Source of the DNA: Pinus tabuliformis | Lineage: Eukaryota; Streptophyta; Pinopsida; Pinales; Pinaceae | Direction: 5' to 3' | Length of the DNA: 64,000 nucleotides | Assembly: GCA_031772625.1 (NCBI GenBank) | Contig: CM062814.1 | Location: forward strand, 367,731,781-367,795,780 | In this document: piece by piece, positions 21,837 to 35,288 of the stretch | How the letters are laid out: every line of letters begins with the position of its first letter | Position numbering within the stretch: position 1 is the first letter of the stretch | Notes under the pieces: model-generated | Database searches by the model: none | Told to the model about the DNA's origin: nothing | What the model saw: only the letters and a program-made list of their open reading frames with translations | Program-made: the position numbers and the translations under genes

Positions 21837-23173
21837 TGTCACACCCCTACACCTGCGGTAGTCTTTCAACTGCCTATAGCGAGGTGAAGCACCACCGAAC
21901 ACTTTGCTTTCACGAATACTTATGTTCATGGACTACACCTTAACATTCAATACTTAGTTTATTTTTGTTACCAAGTATTATTATTAGCCTTTATATAGAT
22001 GAAAACCCATATATATTCATCATCAACAGTAATTAACACATATACATTTGCACAACAGTATAAAGAGAGGGGCAACTGCCTGCAATATGAGTCTGCCCAA
22101 ATCAATATATATAATTTTCTTTTATAAGTATAAGTTAACTCTTGGGAAACCCCAAATTTACACTTAGCCAAATTTTCACAACTTCAGCAAACTCAGTTGC
22201 CTAGCTCGTCGGCACCTTCGCATGGTTGCTAGATGACTCACCAACCCTTCATTCACCTCGTCGCACGATTGTGTTGTTTGCCCAACTTGGGCACGCCTAA
22301 TCGTAACCAAGTCGCCACACATGGGCGCCTCCGCACGAGTCACACCTCCATTCACAACTCCAACACTTCACCCAAGTCGCCACACGACTTCACCCGGGTC
22401 GCCACACGACTTCGCCCGGTTCGCCCAAACAACCTCACTCAGGTCGCCACACAACTTCACCTGGCTCACCCGAACGACTTCACCCGGGTCGTCCGACAAC
22501 CTCACCTAGCTCGCCTGAACGACCTCACCCAATTCGCTCAAATGACCTCGCCCGAGTTTCCTGCCAGACGACCTTGCTCGAGTCCTGCTTGAACGACCTC
22601 GCTTGGGTTCTGCTCGACGACCTCGCCCGAGTTTCTCAACCGACGACCTCACACGAGTTTCTCACCTAATGCCCTCACTCAAGTTTCTCACCTGACGGCT
22701 TCGCCCGAGTTTCTCACCCGATGCCCTCGCTCGAGTTTCTCACTCGACATCCTTGCCTAAGTTTCTCACCCGACAACCTTGCACGAGTTTTTCTGAACGA
22801 ATTGCGGGAAGTGCGGGCACATCTCCTATGCCCTTCGCACTTCTACACCTCTGTCCAACTTCGCACTCCAACCAACTCGTAGAAGAACTGCATGGTGGAA
22901 TGATGGCTTGTCTCCATAAACCTTTCGCCTATGTATATGAGCAGGTGGCGGGTTGTGTCACCCGGCCGACCCACGCCAAATGCCCAGACAACTCATTCAT
23001 GTGGTGATGTCTCACCCAAGAGGAGGGTCAGCCCGCCCAACTCGTGGGACCGCCCACTCAATGCTCGCCCAATGCAAATATGAACTCGTCCAAGGCTCGT
23101 TCAACCTCATTTTGCACATGCTCTTTACACGGTGGAGTCGCCCTGCCCGTCGCACGGACCGCAGGTCCTTACA
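21837..23173 (-). repeat. E2 5' LTR
   Basis: 1,337 bp, TG...CA on both strands' ends, next to the primer-binding site. Its middle is a GC-rich minisatellite (about 22360-22790). Confidence 0.88.
22360..22795. repeat. GC-rich minisatellite inside E2 LTR (right copy)
   Basis: Same two motif families as in the left LTR. The extra units near 22560-22620 are not in the same arrangement on the left, so unit number has changed since insertion. Confidence 0.8.
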
Positions 23174-23820
23174 CCTAGCCTCCAACCCAGTCGGAGTCGG
23201 TCTACTTTATTGGTACATTAACCTGCTTGACCGCGGTGTAATCCTCACCACGACTAAATTTAAAACATTATTATATAATAGTTTGAAATATATATATATA
23301 TATACCAAGTGGCAGTATAGCATTGTAACAACCCCTTATATCTTGCATGTGATAGTTGCTCAATGTCCCACGTGGCAGTAGTGAGCTCAACAAGCCGAGT
23401 TTTGTTATTTTTGGGCCTCACTTGCAACCTCTCACCTAGATGGGGTTGATCCCCTTTGTTGGTACATTCAGCTTCTTAACTTAGGCATAGTCCTGACCCC
23501 GCCTAAATTTAAAATCTTAATAAACAATATTTTGAAATAAATAAATAAATATATATGTATATACCACATAACAACGATTTAGTGGCCCACGTGACAATAT
23601 ATCATTGTAACAACGTCGTTCACCTCCCAGATGGCAATAGCTTAGTTTCCTAGGTGGCAGTAGTCAACTCAACGGGTAGTGGGAGTTAGCCTATCCATTC
23701 ATGCACCCAGTTTTGTTATTTCTGAGCCTAACCCCAAAGATTTAAGCTAGTCATGGTTGGTCATCTTCATTGGTACAATCGAGTTGCTTGACCCGGGCGA
23801 ATTCACAACCCCAACTAAAC

Positions 23821-23927
<107 letters not shown>

Positions 23928-24174
23928 ACCATGTGGCAATGATTTAGTGGCCCACGTGGCAATATACCATTGTAACAATGCCGTTCAGTTGACATTATCC
24001 GTTCGTGCAACCAATTTTTGTTATTTCTACGCCTGACCTCAGCCGACCTAGTTGACTCGACCCCTAACCTCTGACTTAGTCAGGGTCAGTGCCCTTCATT
24101 GGTACCTCAACCTGATTGACCCGGGCGTAGTCCCAACCGTGACTAAGTTTAAAATATTAATATATAATAGTTTT

Positions 24175-24199
24175 ACACACACACACACACACACACACA
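24175..24199. repeat. (CA)n microsatellite
   Basis: About 12 CA repeats, in unit 4 of the array at the same place as the tract in unit 3. Confidence 0.95.
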
Positions 24200-24375
24200 A
24201 ATATATACGACGTGGCAGTATATAATTCTAAAAACACCATTCATCTTCCACATGGCAGCAAATTAGTGGCCTAGGTGGCAGTAGTCATCTCAGAGGCTAG
24301 TCAATGTTAGTCCTATCCATCAGCGCATGTAGTTTTGTTATTTTTGGGCGTGAACCCCGACCCCTGATGCTCTAT

Positions 24376-26545
24376 TATTGTGCTCATCTTAAGAAATTTT
24401 CCTCTGGCCACGTCACTCCTTGTTCCATCGTATGGTGATAGAATGATGCATAGGCATCAAATTTGGAGTTGCAATGACTGGGTCATTGTTAGGCTCAATG
24501 GATAAGGGTTATCTAATTAGAGCTATAAGGTTTCATTCTCATTAGCTTCTCTACAATGCGACTCTGTAAAGGATCTTACCATGGTTTGATTAAGGACGTA
24601 TTAGCAAGTTATAAGCAGTTGAATGGATCTTGGATCCGGTGCCTTTTAGCAGGTCTTGCTCCCTTCTTACAAACTCTACCCATCTAGAGTGGATTTAGCA
24701 ATGGTTTGGCTACAATGGTTTTGCAACTAGCTCGACCTACATCACCATCCTTCTAAAGTCACAATGACTCATAATGTGTCCACTGGTGCTATCCCTCCCA
24801 AACTTACGAGAAAGCTACTCTTTCTGAGTCCACCAAGTTCCAAGAATACAAAAAAGGACACAAGAAGATTGGCATTCGGTACATAGATGGGGAAATTCTC
24901 TTGAAGGTTCAGAAACCAACACTAGCTGTATGGACAATGGTGCACCAGGTGAGCTATTGGTATATAAACACTTGCCACTTCGGGAGAAGGAATTTTAAGC
25001 ATGCCACCCCCAGCCAAGAACTTGATGCCTACTGAAGGTCCTCCGACTCTCTTGCCAATAGTAAGGATGTGCGACACATTGATCATGGTGGGATGACTTC
25101 ATCTACCTGTCAAGTCAATCTTGAGGTACAATGCAGGGAAAGGATTTTGGCCTAAAAAAGTTCAACAACAATGCAATGCATGTCAATTCCTCCCATTTGC
25201 CCTACCAAAGTGAGTACATTGCAACACTGGCTACACAAGCCCTCATGTGCAACTACAACCTAAAAGCTAAGAGATAAGAATATCCTCAACATTCTTTATG
25301 AACATTCACATTCTGTAACACGGGATTGTGGCCCTCATCAGCTCACAGACTGGACTGACATTATGTCCTCAATGTAACCTATTAATTTCAATAAAATAAG
25401 TCCTTTATTTAACATTATCATAGTTAGTCTAGGTATTGGTGGACTCTATGAATTCTTTTGCACTTTGCAATTTATATTATTATTAATTATTTTTTATATT
25501 TCTATTTATTTTAAAAATAAACTATTTGTTTTATATGGTACTTTGTAAATTTTTTATAAATAACAAAATTTCCAAAACCATTAATTATCATGAACAATAT
25601 TTTCTAGGAAGAATTTATTACCATAAATTCTTATTTTTATTACATTGCTTAAAAAAATAAGTTTAAATTTTTATTATAAATTACATATAAATTAATTACA
25701 ATTTCAATGAGTAAGGATTTCAAAATCTACGATGATTAGGATTTTCCCGCTTAACGCTTAACGTTGTAAATAGAGGCAATATTGCATTAATTACACATTC
25801 CATCTTCTTGAGAAAACCATTATTAGTTGTTCACACAAAATCCCAAGGAAATTTATTATAGTAGCACCTCTCTACTAATGGTGCTTTAATATTTGCATTT
25901 ATTTTATTTAGAGTTTCCATGTAGTGAAAACATAATTGTTTGAGCCAAATCAATAGCTTAATTTATGGGTAGAGCTAGTCGGACAATAATAAACAAACGA
26001 TTATGCCACAACTAGAATTCCCCAAAGCAAGTCGGGGGTCAAGAATTCTCTTCTTTCACCAAATTGTTTCAATGCCCACTCCCGACTCCAGATTATGCAG
26101 CGCAATAGGTTCATATGTTCACTTATTCTATTTGGCTAGTAATTTATTACTGATAGCTACTGACAAAATTTCATGATAATATAATTATAATTATAATAAT
26201 AATAACCAAATATCAATTTCTTTTAAATATGGATTGTATTGCAATGTTCACTAAAATTTATGCAATCTTGAGCATTTAATAAAATTACCCAATCTTTAAC
26301 ACTTCATAAATTTGTGTGCAACTTTGCAAAACTTGTTGCAATTGGATCTCCACCGTGGAAATACATTGTTAATAAAGTATGTGACTCTCCAAGCTTGTGC
26401 TTTTAGAACTGCAACATGTTGATTCGTTAATACTCGATAGGATATTCAGTCATAAAACTTATCTAAAGAGATGAGCAATTTGAAAAAATAAATCAAAAAG
26501 TACATACACATATCACGAGCGTACACCCTTTACAACTCATGTCAT
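24376..26545. other. Anonymous DNA, AT-rich after 25,440
   Basis: 24376-25440 is mixed composition with short coding-like stretches around 24820-25000 that I cannot assign to a family. 25440-26545 is AT-rich. No RNA gene, LTR border or intact ORF was recognised. Confidence 0.4.
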
Positions 26546-26820
26546 TCCATTGGGACAATACTCGTGGGTCCCAAGGGAAACAAGTCGGGAGTTGGGGTTG
26601 ACTGGTGTGTGCTTTTGCTTAACGCACCTCAATTGTTATCGAGCTCGACTATAATAAACTGTGATTGTGAGTCCCACTGGAACAGGTCAGGAGGTTGGGC
26701 CCGACTTAAGATCGTGAATCAAGCCTCCTTTTGCCTTCTCATTTTTTGTCGACGCACCTCCAATTCTCAACTAACTACTGAGACTACAACATCAGGCCAG
26801 GAGGTTGTGTTTATGTCGGC
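26546..26820. repeat. Two diverged ~130-150 bp repeat copies
   Basis: Two copies share a cccattgggac/cccactggaac start, a ggttgg(g) block, a gacgcacctc/acgcacctc motif and a following tctcaac/ttatcg segment. A third copy lies at 27296-27455. Confidence 0.55.
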
Positions 26821-26859
26821 TAAAATTTAAACAAACAATAAGTAAACACTAGAAAACAA

Positions 26860-26866
26860 ATATATA

Positions 26867-26905
<39 letters not shown>
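26860..26905. repeat. (TA)n microsatellite
   Basis: About 46 bp of TA with one tcta interruption near its start. Confidence 0.97.
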
Positions 26906-26908
<3 letters not shown>

Positions 26909-28229
26909 TTATATTTATTTAAATTCAGATTGGTTCATAGTGCTTTTTGTCTTATTTCACAATGGTATTTGTGCTGTGAGATTATTTGTTTGGAGGGGTG
27001 TTGATTTAATACAGTGTACGGTGAGGAGGGTGAACCTTCATCAAATCGTCCGTTGGTAGTAGTGTTGAATTAATACAACGCATGATGAGGACAATGTGTT
27101 ATCATCTTTATTATTTTTTAGATGGATTGGGACATATGAGCATACAACAAATTTAATATTTTATGAATATTTACGCAAATTTCTAAGTAGAGCCCTTCTT
27201 TTGCATGCCATGGTTTAGAGTCAGGCTTATCTCACTTTTCCCATTGTCAAACGAAAATGAGGTCCAACTTCTAACTAGTCAAGGTTGGGGAGCTCCCACT
27301 ATAGGTCCCATTGGAACAAGTCGACTGTTTGGGCTCAACATGGCATAGGGAGTCGAGTCTTCTTCTCCCTATTTTCTTTTTTTGTCCATGCACCTCGAAC
27401 TGTTGAATAACCATTGGGCTCGTAACGTGAGGTCGTGAGGTTATGTCTTCATTCACCTTGTAGCTCTTGTTGTGACTTGACTTTACTTCAATAAAAACTA
27501 TGAGCTTTGTTCAGTGGCACTTTCGCATTGCAAGGATTGACCACTCACTTCCCTTGTATTGACCAATTTAAATATATCAATTCTCCTTTTGCAGTAGTGG
27601 TATGATAAGTTGGACATATGATTATTTCTAAAAAAAATCCTCTCTCGAGCTCTGACCACTTAACTCAAAAATTTCTCCAACCCTCCACCCTAGACATTGC
27701 CCCAACTTGGTTTTGAGTCGGCATCAGAATCAGTAAAGCTATTTAATTTTTTTGAAGTACCTCTGACTATTTGACTACCCAACTTCTGGGTCCTCCATCT
27801 GTGAATAAAATAATAATTTTTCTCGACTTGAGCTCCTTTCATTATTCTTAAATTATTCTTGTTTTTTCCAATAAAATGAGTCATTTTTTAGTTTTGATCT
27901 AGGTTTTAAAAATAGGTTTTCCCAACTACGACATTGATCTTGCCTCATTTTTTGAAAATGGTTGAGAGGTCTTTTCACATTACTTTTAAATTCGTTACAA
28001 GTCATGCGAATTAAACAACTCAGTATCCAAGATTTTCAAAACCTTGCATTTATGATTAAACCTCCTATGTCAACTGTTCTTTAAGGACAACCCAAAAACC
28101 TGAACTTCAACTTGAATTGTAGCAATTTTCTCTATAACTTACAACTTTTGGTAAGTAGTGATATCTGAACAGGTTTCATTTTATTCAATTAGATTGGTCT
28201 TCATAAAAAATCTTAATTAGTTTTCTTAT
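26906..28229. other. Intergenic DNA
   Basis: Apart from the repeat at 27296-27455 I see no gene. Short open frames at 27271-27456 and 27690-27884 are unsupported. Confidence 0.45.
27296..27455. repeat. Third copy of the cccattgga...gcacctc repeat
   Basis: Shares tcccattggaacaagtc, tttttgtccatgcacctc and a gaggttatgtctt end with 26671-26820. Strongly diverged, no coding potential seen. Confidence 0.55.
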
Positions 28230-28329
28230 TGCCCATAAAGGCCATAAAATGGGGAAAAAGAACAAATCCATTGCTTCAAGGTAAGGAGCTCAATAGATTA
28301 AAGAAAAACTAAAAGAGGTAGAAGATCCA

Positions 28330-30675
28330 GAACCAGAAATTTATTATCTGAACTCAAATTTGATTTCCAACACTACTTTCAAAATCCAAGACACATGTAC
28401 GATGAAATGGGAGGAACTTTATAATTTATTTGAGAATAGAGAGTGGCCAAAGTCAGAGAGTTATAATAAGGAGAAAAATGTGTCATACAAGAACATTAGA
28501 AGGACAAATTTACACATGATTACCGCTAGGGCTAAAATATTTCCTTATTATGACATGATACAATGGATTTTGGGTCATATTAACATTTGTACATGCAAAA
28601 TTACAAATTCCAATAGAAATGTGATAGCATCCTCGAGGTCAGACACTCTTTCAAAAAATTTTAAGCATAGTTCTCCTAACCCATTCTTTACTTCTAAGTT
28701 TCTTGATAATTTCAACAACACAATTTTTAAACAAATTGACAAAAATTATGATAAATTGATTGAATTTGGCCGCAAGAAGAGAAAGAGGGCTTGAAACTCA
28801 AATGATCTAAGTATTTCCCTATTGTTATTTTAAAAATTTATTTTAGGTTCATCATAAAAATGTTGTGCATATTATATGGTGAAAAGGACCTTGAGCATTG
28901 AAAAACGCAGTGGTTGTCATTGATTCATACTATCCACTATGACTAAAAACATTTCAATTGGGCTAAGATTCTCTCCCAAAACACGAAAAATGCTTTGAAG
29001 TTGGTAGTTTCATGCCCTCTGAGCTATGAACACATTTTTTTATGTCTACTTTTCTCATGGACATTGTGATTACCTCTGCCCCCTTTCCTCTCATGAATAA
29101 GAATTATCCCACTTATGATTAGTTCATTCAAAATTATGCTTCAGTGTTCTGGGAAAGTAATTATAAATTTTATTTTTATGACATTTGCAATTATGTAATG
29201 ATCCCTCTACATGAAGTCATCTTTGGCAATGCTTCTCCAATGATTAGCCAAGAGATGAAAGAGCCACTAGATCAAATATGAGATTGGTTCATTGAAGAGT
29301 TTTTTTCCTATATCAGAATATATGGGAGTGAGGTTGGTCCACATGTATTGCCAAGGTAGATTCCTGAAAGAATTTCTCTTAGAGTAAAATGGTCAAGACA
29401 TCAAACAACATTAAATGGTCAAGCATGAAAGATGAGTAAATTTCAGTGTAAGATTTGACCATATTTTCCAATTATGTTTAGAAGAATGAAATTGAAGGAT
29501 AGAGGTCACGCATTCGAGGAAGATGAAGAACTTAACAGTCTTTGGTTTTACTAATTACCCCATTTTTTATGGCCCTAGTGGAATAATAAATGATCATTAT
29601 AAGTTTGTAAGCTATATAAAAAAATTTACTCATCAAAAGCCTCCTTTTGATGATGTTTTCATAAACATTGATAGTTTTGATCATGTGATTGAAAGAGGAA
29701 AAATAATGAGTGTTGAGGATAGGGAAAAAATTTACGAATTTAGAGAAAATGCTTATGATTTTATTAAACAAAAAGGTGTCTTGTCTTATATTATAATTTA
29801 ATTTGAAATATTTTGAATGTATAAAAGTTAATCTTGCTCAACTTCTTTTAGAAGCATCATCTTCTTCAGAGCAGTTTCAAAAAATTCAAATTGAAAATAT
29901 GCCTGATGTTTCTGTTACGGTCTAACAATCAAATATTCTCGAAGATAGCAAAGATGTTGATGTTAAAGAAAAACAATGAAAGTATTAAATTTTTGTTTGA
30001 AGAATATAGAAGTTTTAAAGTAATTTTTTCATCAATTTTCCAATGGGAAAAGAAATCACTACCTTATCACATTCCTAAAACCACTAAGAAGGACAAGAGT
30101 ATCATGTATGATTCATTAAACCGCAGAGAAACAAAAGCAAAGGAAATCCAAGTTTGGACAAAGAAATCCATTGAACATTACATCAAGGTATGGGAAATTG
30201 TGACATACTTCAATGAATAATTTGATCTTCCGGGATCCGAACCAATAATGGAGGTAGTCCCAGGTTCTCTGAATCAACAGTAGAAAAAAGATTGCATAGT
30301 AAAAGTTTTGAGAGAGATGACTGAAATAAAAATTTGGGTGTAGAAAACTTTCCAAAAGTTTTTGCAATTTCATTTTGAAGAGATCAAACTTATTTCAAAA
30401 TTTGATGTTAATTATAGTAAAAAGAAAAGGTTTATTTAGAATTTAATATCAATGTGCAAGGTCAACATTGTTTGTTTCTATCCGATTCAATTTTCTACAA
30501 TTTCTGAGGTCTATACAGATTGGGTATGCTTTATCCAAACAAATTCTCTTCATCAACTCACCATTGAATATAAGGACTCTGAAGAGGAAGAGGAAGTTTG
30601 AAAAAGCTTGCCGCTTTTTCTAGGAAATTATCCTTAGATAAGGACAATATTTCATTTTCAGCATCATCATTATCT
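28330..30675 (+). pseudogene. Decayed protein-coding gene, unknown family
   Basis: Codon-like sequence continues on plus for about 2.3 kb across all three frames with scattered stops. Readable pieces are TMKWEELYNLFENREWPKSE (28360-28794), YASVFWESNYKFYFYDIC and YIRIYGSEVGPHVLP (about 29130-29360), FGFTNYPIFYGPSGIIND with PFDDVFINIDSFDHVIERG (29523-29801), SLNRRETKAKEIQVWTKK (29891-30220) and RKLSLDKDNISFSASS (about 30620-30675). The blocks keep one order and look like one large hydrophilic protein. I do not recognise the family; a retroelement-borne or lineage-specific gene is possible. Element E4 inserts at its right end. Confidence 0.5.
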
Positions 30676-30680
30676 AAATA

Positions 30681-32304
30681 TGATATGAAATTATCATAAA
30701 ATAAATACTGATGTAGAATTGATTAACCATTAATGCTTTGAATTTTAGCTGAACCACACAAAACGAGGAAAAGCTGCTTGAAAAGAACACTTTACGACAA
30801 TTGATTAAACATAAAATCAATGCATAAAAGAAGTTCAAACAGTAAAAACATAGTGATACCTGACAGCAAATCGATGATGGAGCTTGTCCTTGATGGACTA
30901 CGTCTTCGGGTCCACTTTCAAGATGGGTGACAGTTTTTATTAGGAATGAGAAGGTGGTGTTTATTACATAGAGAAAAGACCAGACTAAATGTGATCACAA
31001 GCATTTTTTATCACTATCATTAGATAACTCTCTAAGCCAGCTTTCCAACACCTCTTACGATTTCCAAAACCAACCTCGGATGCTCCCGTGACACTGAAAA
31101 CAAAAATTGCCTATGTCCTCCAGAATCTACATAAAAAAGTCAAGAACCACTCTAATGTCTTTCAAAGGACAAATCTGCCTCTTATAGGCATGCAAATACA
31201 TTCAAACTCCCTTCACTGAGTTTAGGGATGAATTTGGCCTAATTTGGGTTTAGGAGCTTCAGTGTTGTGATTTCGTGACACCTAGGCTAGGGTTTTATGA
31301 CCTTTGAGTTAATTTTTAACAACAAAAACCATAATAAACCCCAAAATAACTTTATCATAAAGTTTTCCCAAGGGTGATCAGGTTGACGACGTGGAGTTGG
31401 TTGACTGCCCATGTGAATAGGTTGTGGTCTAACCACAGGCGGACACCTCTTCGATGGTTCCGCTAATGAAGAGTTCTAACGGTTAAATGTAACCACTTTC
31501 GGCATAGACTTTGCCCTGTTATCTTGCCTACCACAATGATAACCTCCGCCGCTTATGTAGTTGTTCACATGCTATCAGCTTCGATGTGGTCTCCATCCCA
31601 ACAATTAGGACCTGGCGGTCATGTTAAGCCCGACAGATTATCCATCTGTTTTTCACATGACCTTCCGATATGGTCTATGTTGACTGTGTGGTTTAGACAA
31701 TTTTATGGTTTATTTGTAATGTTTTACAATGTGATTTAGGCCAAGAGTATATGATGAGGTTTTGAGGTCATAGAACTTAGGTTTAGGGTTAGGCTTTTAG
31801 ACTTAGGAATTGTATTAACACATAGGTTCTGGTGTTGTGATATGTTAGAACTTAGGTGATAGGTATGTAGCATGGTTTAAATGTAGTTTTAGGGTTTTAG
31901 ATTTTACATTAGGTGTAAAAACACCTTTTTCAATTATTGTCACAAAGCGACGTAAAACGACATGTGAATCATCGACAAAACAACGTTTGTGATGACACCC
32001 TTCATGAAATATCAAACCTTTGCGATGCATGACACAAACATGTCGACACCAAATCCTACTTGTCGAATGAAAAAAACACATGCCGTCGACCATTCCTGGC
32101 AGAACTGTCGATGAACTCAAGTCGACAGCTAGGTACAACCCATATCAAGTAAATGCCATGAAAATTATGAACATTACCTGAACAACCTGATCCCTAACCA
32201 ACATTGTCAATCTGTCGAAGCTGAATTGAAGTATGACAATACTAAACATTGATGACAACACTTGAACACCTGTACAATTGAATCAACAAAATCCTCCTTG
32301 ATCA
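30681..32304 (-). repeat. E4 3' LTR
   Basis: 1,624 bp, matching 38154-39803 and 59543-61167. The part from ~31915 to 32304 also matches 49920-50310. Confidence 0.92.
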
Positions 32305-33252
32305 TTCCTCTCCACTTGAAAGCTTTTGGACCACCAAGGTTTGAATAAACAAATAGTCGATGAGGGTAGAACTCCCTCCCTTTCCACCTTGACCTAACGA
32401 TGTACCAATACATTTGATCAATCACCTGCAAGTGATGACCCTGATGATGTTGACCATGGCACTTTTCGATTCAGTGACGATGCGCAAATAACCTGTTATC
32501 AACATGAAAATTGAATTCTTTCCACGAAGAATCATGAGTTAGTGATTCACAATCTTTGAAAATAGTCTCTACTAGATGTTGTTTAATACCATCAACTTGT
32601 ATAAACAATCTATTTTGTGGAATAACAGAGACAATCAAAGACTTTTGACATCAAACCAGCTACTTGATTTAACATACTTTCTTGATTCTTGTTTACTAAG
32701 TGAACTTGCTGCACTGAACCTATTTGACTGTAAGCTGAAATTTGTTGCAACTTAGTTTGTATTTGAAAGTATTGAGTTAGCTGTTGATTTTTGAATCACT
32801 TTTCCTTTATGTATTATATGATGTTTCCATTGATTAGCACTTTCCTTTGATGCATATGTTCCCATTAAACACTTTGACACTGCTTTAGAAAAGGTTTTGA
32901 TATGAAAAAAAATAGGTTTCCTCTCCACTTGAAAAGAGGTTTCCAAACTATTCGAGACATGACATGGCGACACAATACAAGAGAAATCAAAAATTGACAT
33001 TCCTGAATACTGACCTATATCCCTGGAACTGTTAAGTTCTAAGCTTAAACTGAATTGATTCATTTTGACATTAGGAAGAGGAGCTTTAGTCACAAACTGT
33101 CTTTCATTTTGTATTCCTTGCTTATGATCAAGATGTTTGGTTTTACATAGAACTGAACAAGTTTCTATCTCATTAATCAAACCATCTTTAAGTTGAGTTG
33201 CATAATTTGAAAAAGAATCATGTTTATTGTTATGTTGATAATTTACACACAT
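32207..33252 (-). pseudogene. E4 region downstream of protease, unknown coding
   Basis: Where RT should be, minus-strand reading gives pieces with no pol motif: LFIQVDGIKQHLVETIFKDC, SSWKEFNFHVDNRLFAHRH, VIDQMYWYIVRSRWKGREF and FVYSNLGGPKAFKWRGMI. The same pieces are present in E6 (50350-50700), with better continuity. It may be a captured host fragment or a lineage-specific ORF. I do not recognise it. Confidence 0.4.
32305..32317 (-). other. E4 polypurine tract
   Basis: Minus-strand AAGTGGAGAGGAA directly before the TGATC start of the 3' LTR; identical position and sequence in E6 at 50311-50323. Confidence 0.85.
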
Positions 33253-34634
33253 GATTACAAACCGCTTGTTTGAACTTATTAATCACTTCATCTGATTAAC
33301 ATTAACTGAATTCAAGTTATTTTTACTTTGATGTGCCCTGACAATAAATTCAACCCCATCTTTCTTAAGGTGATATTTATGTTCTCTCCTATAAAATACT
33401 GCATCATGATCATAAAGATAAGGACTTCCTAAGAAAACTCCACATATGTCTACTGAAACCACATCTAATTCCACTTCATCAATGTAATTAGCTGTTATGG
33501 AAAATCTTAATCGACACTGTTTGGTGACTTTTATCTGAGTTGATTTATTTAGCCATCCTAATGGGTAAGGTCTTGGATGATTCCATGTTTCCAAACCCAA
33601 ACATTATGTCTATCTTTGTATTCTTAGAAGTTATCCTTATTTTAAACAATTCAACTCTTTTATCCTTATGTGATGGATTTATGTTTGAAGAAGATGCAAT
33701 AGTTTTCAAACTTGAACCAGTTTCAGAAGTTTTACCTGTCGTAACCATGGTAGTTATCATCCCTTCATCACCTGAATCTAAACCTAGATCTTGCTGGACT
33801 GCTGCAATGGCCTTCTTTTCGTCATTCTCCTTATGAAACTTTTTGTGCTTAAGTTTTGGATGAAGTTTCCAACACTTAGATTCATCATGACCGATTCTCT
33901 AGCAATGAGAACAAGTAGGTCTTTCCTTCTGAACAATCGTTGATTTCTTTCTCTTTGAAATGTTCTTTCCCTTACTATCACTAGAATCTTCGGTTTCCAA
34001 CTCCTTGGATGACTGCGATGAAAAATTTAATGGTCTGCCACCTGATTCAATATGTATGGCTTGAACACAAACTTCATCAAAATCATCAGGATAAAACATC
34101 AATAATGTATGCTGCAAATATGAATGTAAACTGCCGATGTATTTTAAAAAAGTTTCATGTGTATCCAATGAAATACCAAGCGCCAATTCTTTATTTATGA
34201 ACTCCTACCCTTTACCTTGCCTCAGATACTGCCAATTGATAACAACTTGTTGCATGTATCCTAAAGGATAGAACTATTTCCTAAGAGCTTATAAAAACAT
34301 AGACCATGAAGAGATGAAATTTCCTTTACTCTTTACATCTATCTGAGTTTTACTTTCCCACTAGATTAAAGTTGTTCCCCCCATTCTAAGTGTAGCTAAC
34401 TGAATTTTAGTTTTAGCGCTAGAAATGTTCTGAATGCGACAATACACTTCTAACTGCTTTATCCAGTTATCTAGCTTTTTAGGATGCATTTCGCCATCAT
34501 AAACAGGTAACTCAAATTTAACATCAAGTTTGAAAAGAGATGTTTTCTTAGGTTATTTTTCTGTTTGAGATTCTACACTAGAAGAAGAAGAAGAGGATGA
34601 TGGAGATGATGGAGGTGAAGGTAGTTTATTAGTC

Positions 34635-35247
34635 TGATCCAGGTGGATGTTGGTGGCCACCCACCTATCCCATTTGGACCCCCACAACTGTCTCTTTTAG
34701 CTTTTTTAGTTTCCTAAAGTTTAGCACAGTTTACTATTTTTAGCAGTTTTTTAGGTCCTGAACTTCCAAAGCCATTTTGAGGCCCTAAACGACATTTTTT
34801 GGGAAATCCATGGATTGATGTTGCCTCCCAAAGTGGTAGTGCTTGGATAGATCTTTCTAACGAGCTATTGTATGTGTCAAACGGAGATTGTATGCCAAAG
34901 TTACGACCCCAGGAAATTGATGTACCAATTTACCCAAACGGGGCCCACAATTTGGCGTTTCATCTTCTAGGGTTAGTTTTTGGAATGTTAATGGGTTTCC
35001 ATTGTTTCTCAACAATAAATAGGACTTCGAGCCTCATTGTAACACAATTTTTAACAGTTCAGAGGCATGTAGCCACCACATCTCTTCTCAGAGATAAGCT
35101 ACCATCGCCCTAGCTGGTTTATTTCCATTACTGTTTGTAAGCATATTTCAGTATCTTACATTAATGAAATGAAGTATTATTTCCACTACATATCTATGTT
35201 TATGGTTTTCTTTGTAATTTGTTGCGTTCCTATTTAAGTTCAGATCA
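34635..35247 (+). repeat. E5 5' LTR
   Basis: 613 bp, starts tgatccaggtgg and ends cagatca. Reverse complement of E3 LTRs with scattered differences. Confidence 0.92.
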
Positions 35248-35248
35248 G

Positions 35249-35260
35249 TGGTATCAGAGA
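35249..35260 (+). other. E5 primer-binding site
   Basis: Plus-strand tggtatcagaga, the initiator-Met tRNA complement with one difference, one base after the 5' LTR. Confidence 0.9.
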
Positions 35261-35288
35261 GGTCTGATTTTTCTGTGTTTTTCTTTGC

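Larger units (their letters stand above)
14766..23173 (-). mobile_element. E2: large LTR element without recognisable pol
   Basis: An LTR retrotransposon on the minus strand, about 5.08 kb once the nested E3 (15150-18474) is removed. LTRs of about 1.28 and 1.34 kb start TGTAAGGACC and end GTGTGACA on minus. An initiator-Met primer site (21823-21834) and polypurine tract (19372-19384) fix the orientation. The ~2.47-kb interior has no protease, RT, RNase H or integrase that I can find, so it is a LARD-like or gag-only element dependent on enzymes in trans. It is inserted in the tandem array whose remainder is 23174-24375. Flanks cccgg and cctag are at best a degraded target duplication. Confidence 0.85.

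Noticed and set aside
22233-22592. 119-codon ORF on plus in the E2 LTR
   Set aside because: Translation of the GC minisatellite; antisense to the element and with no conserved motif.
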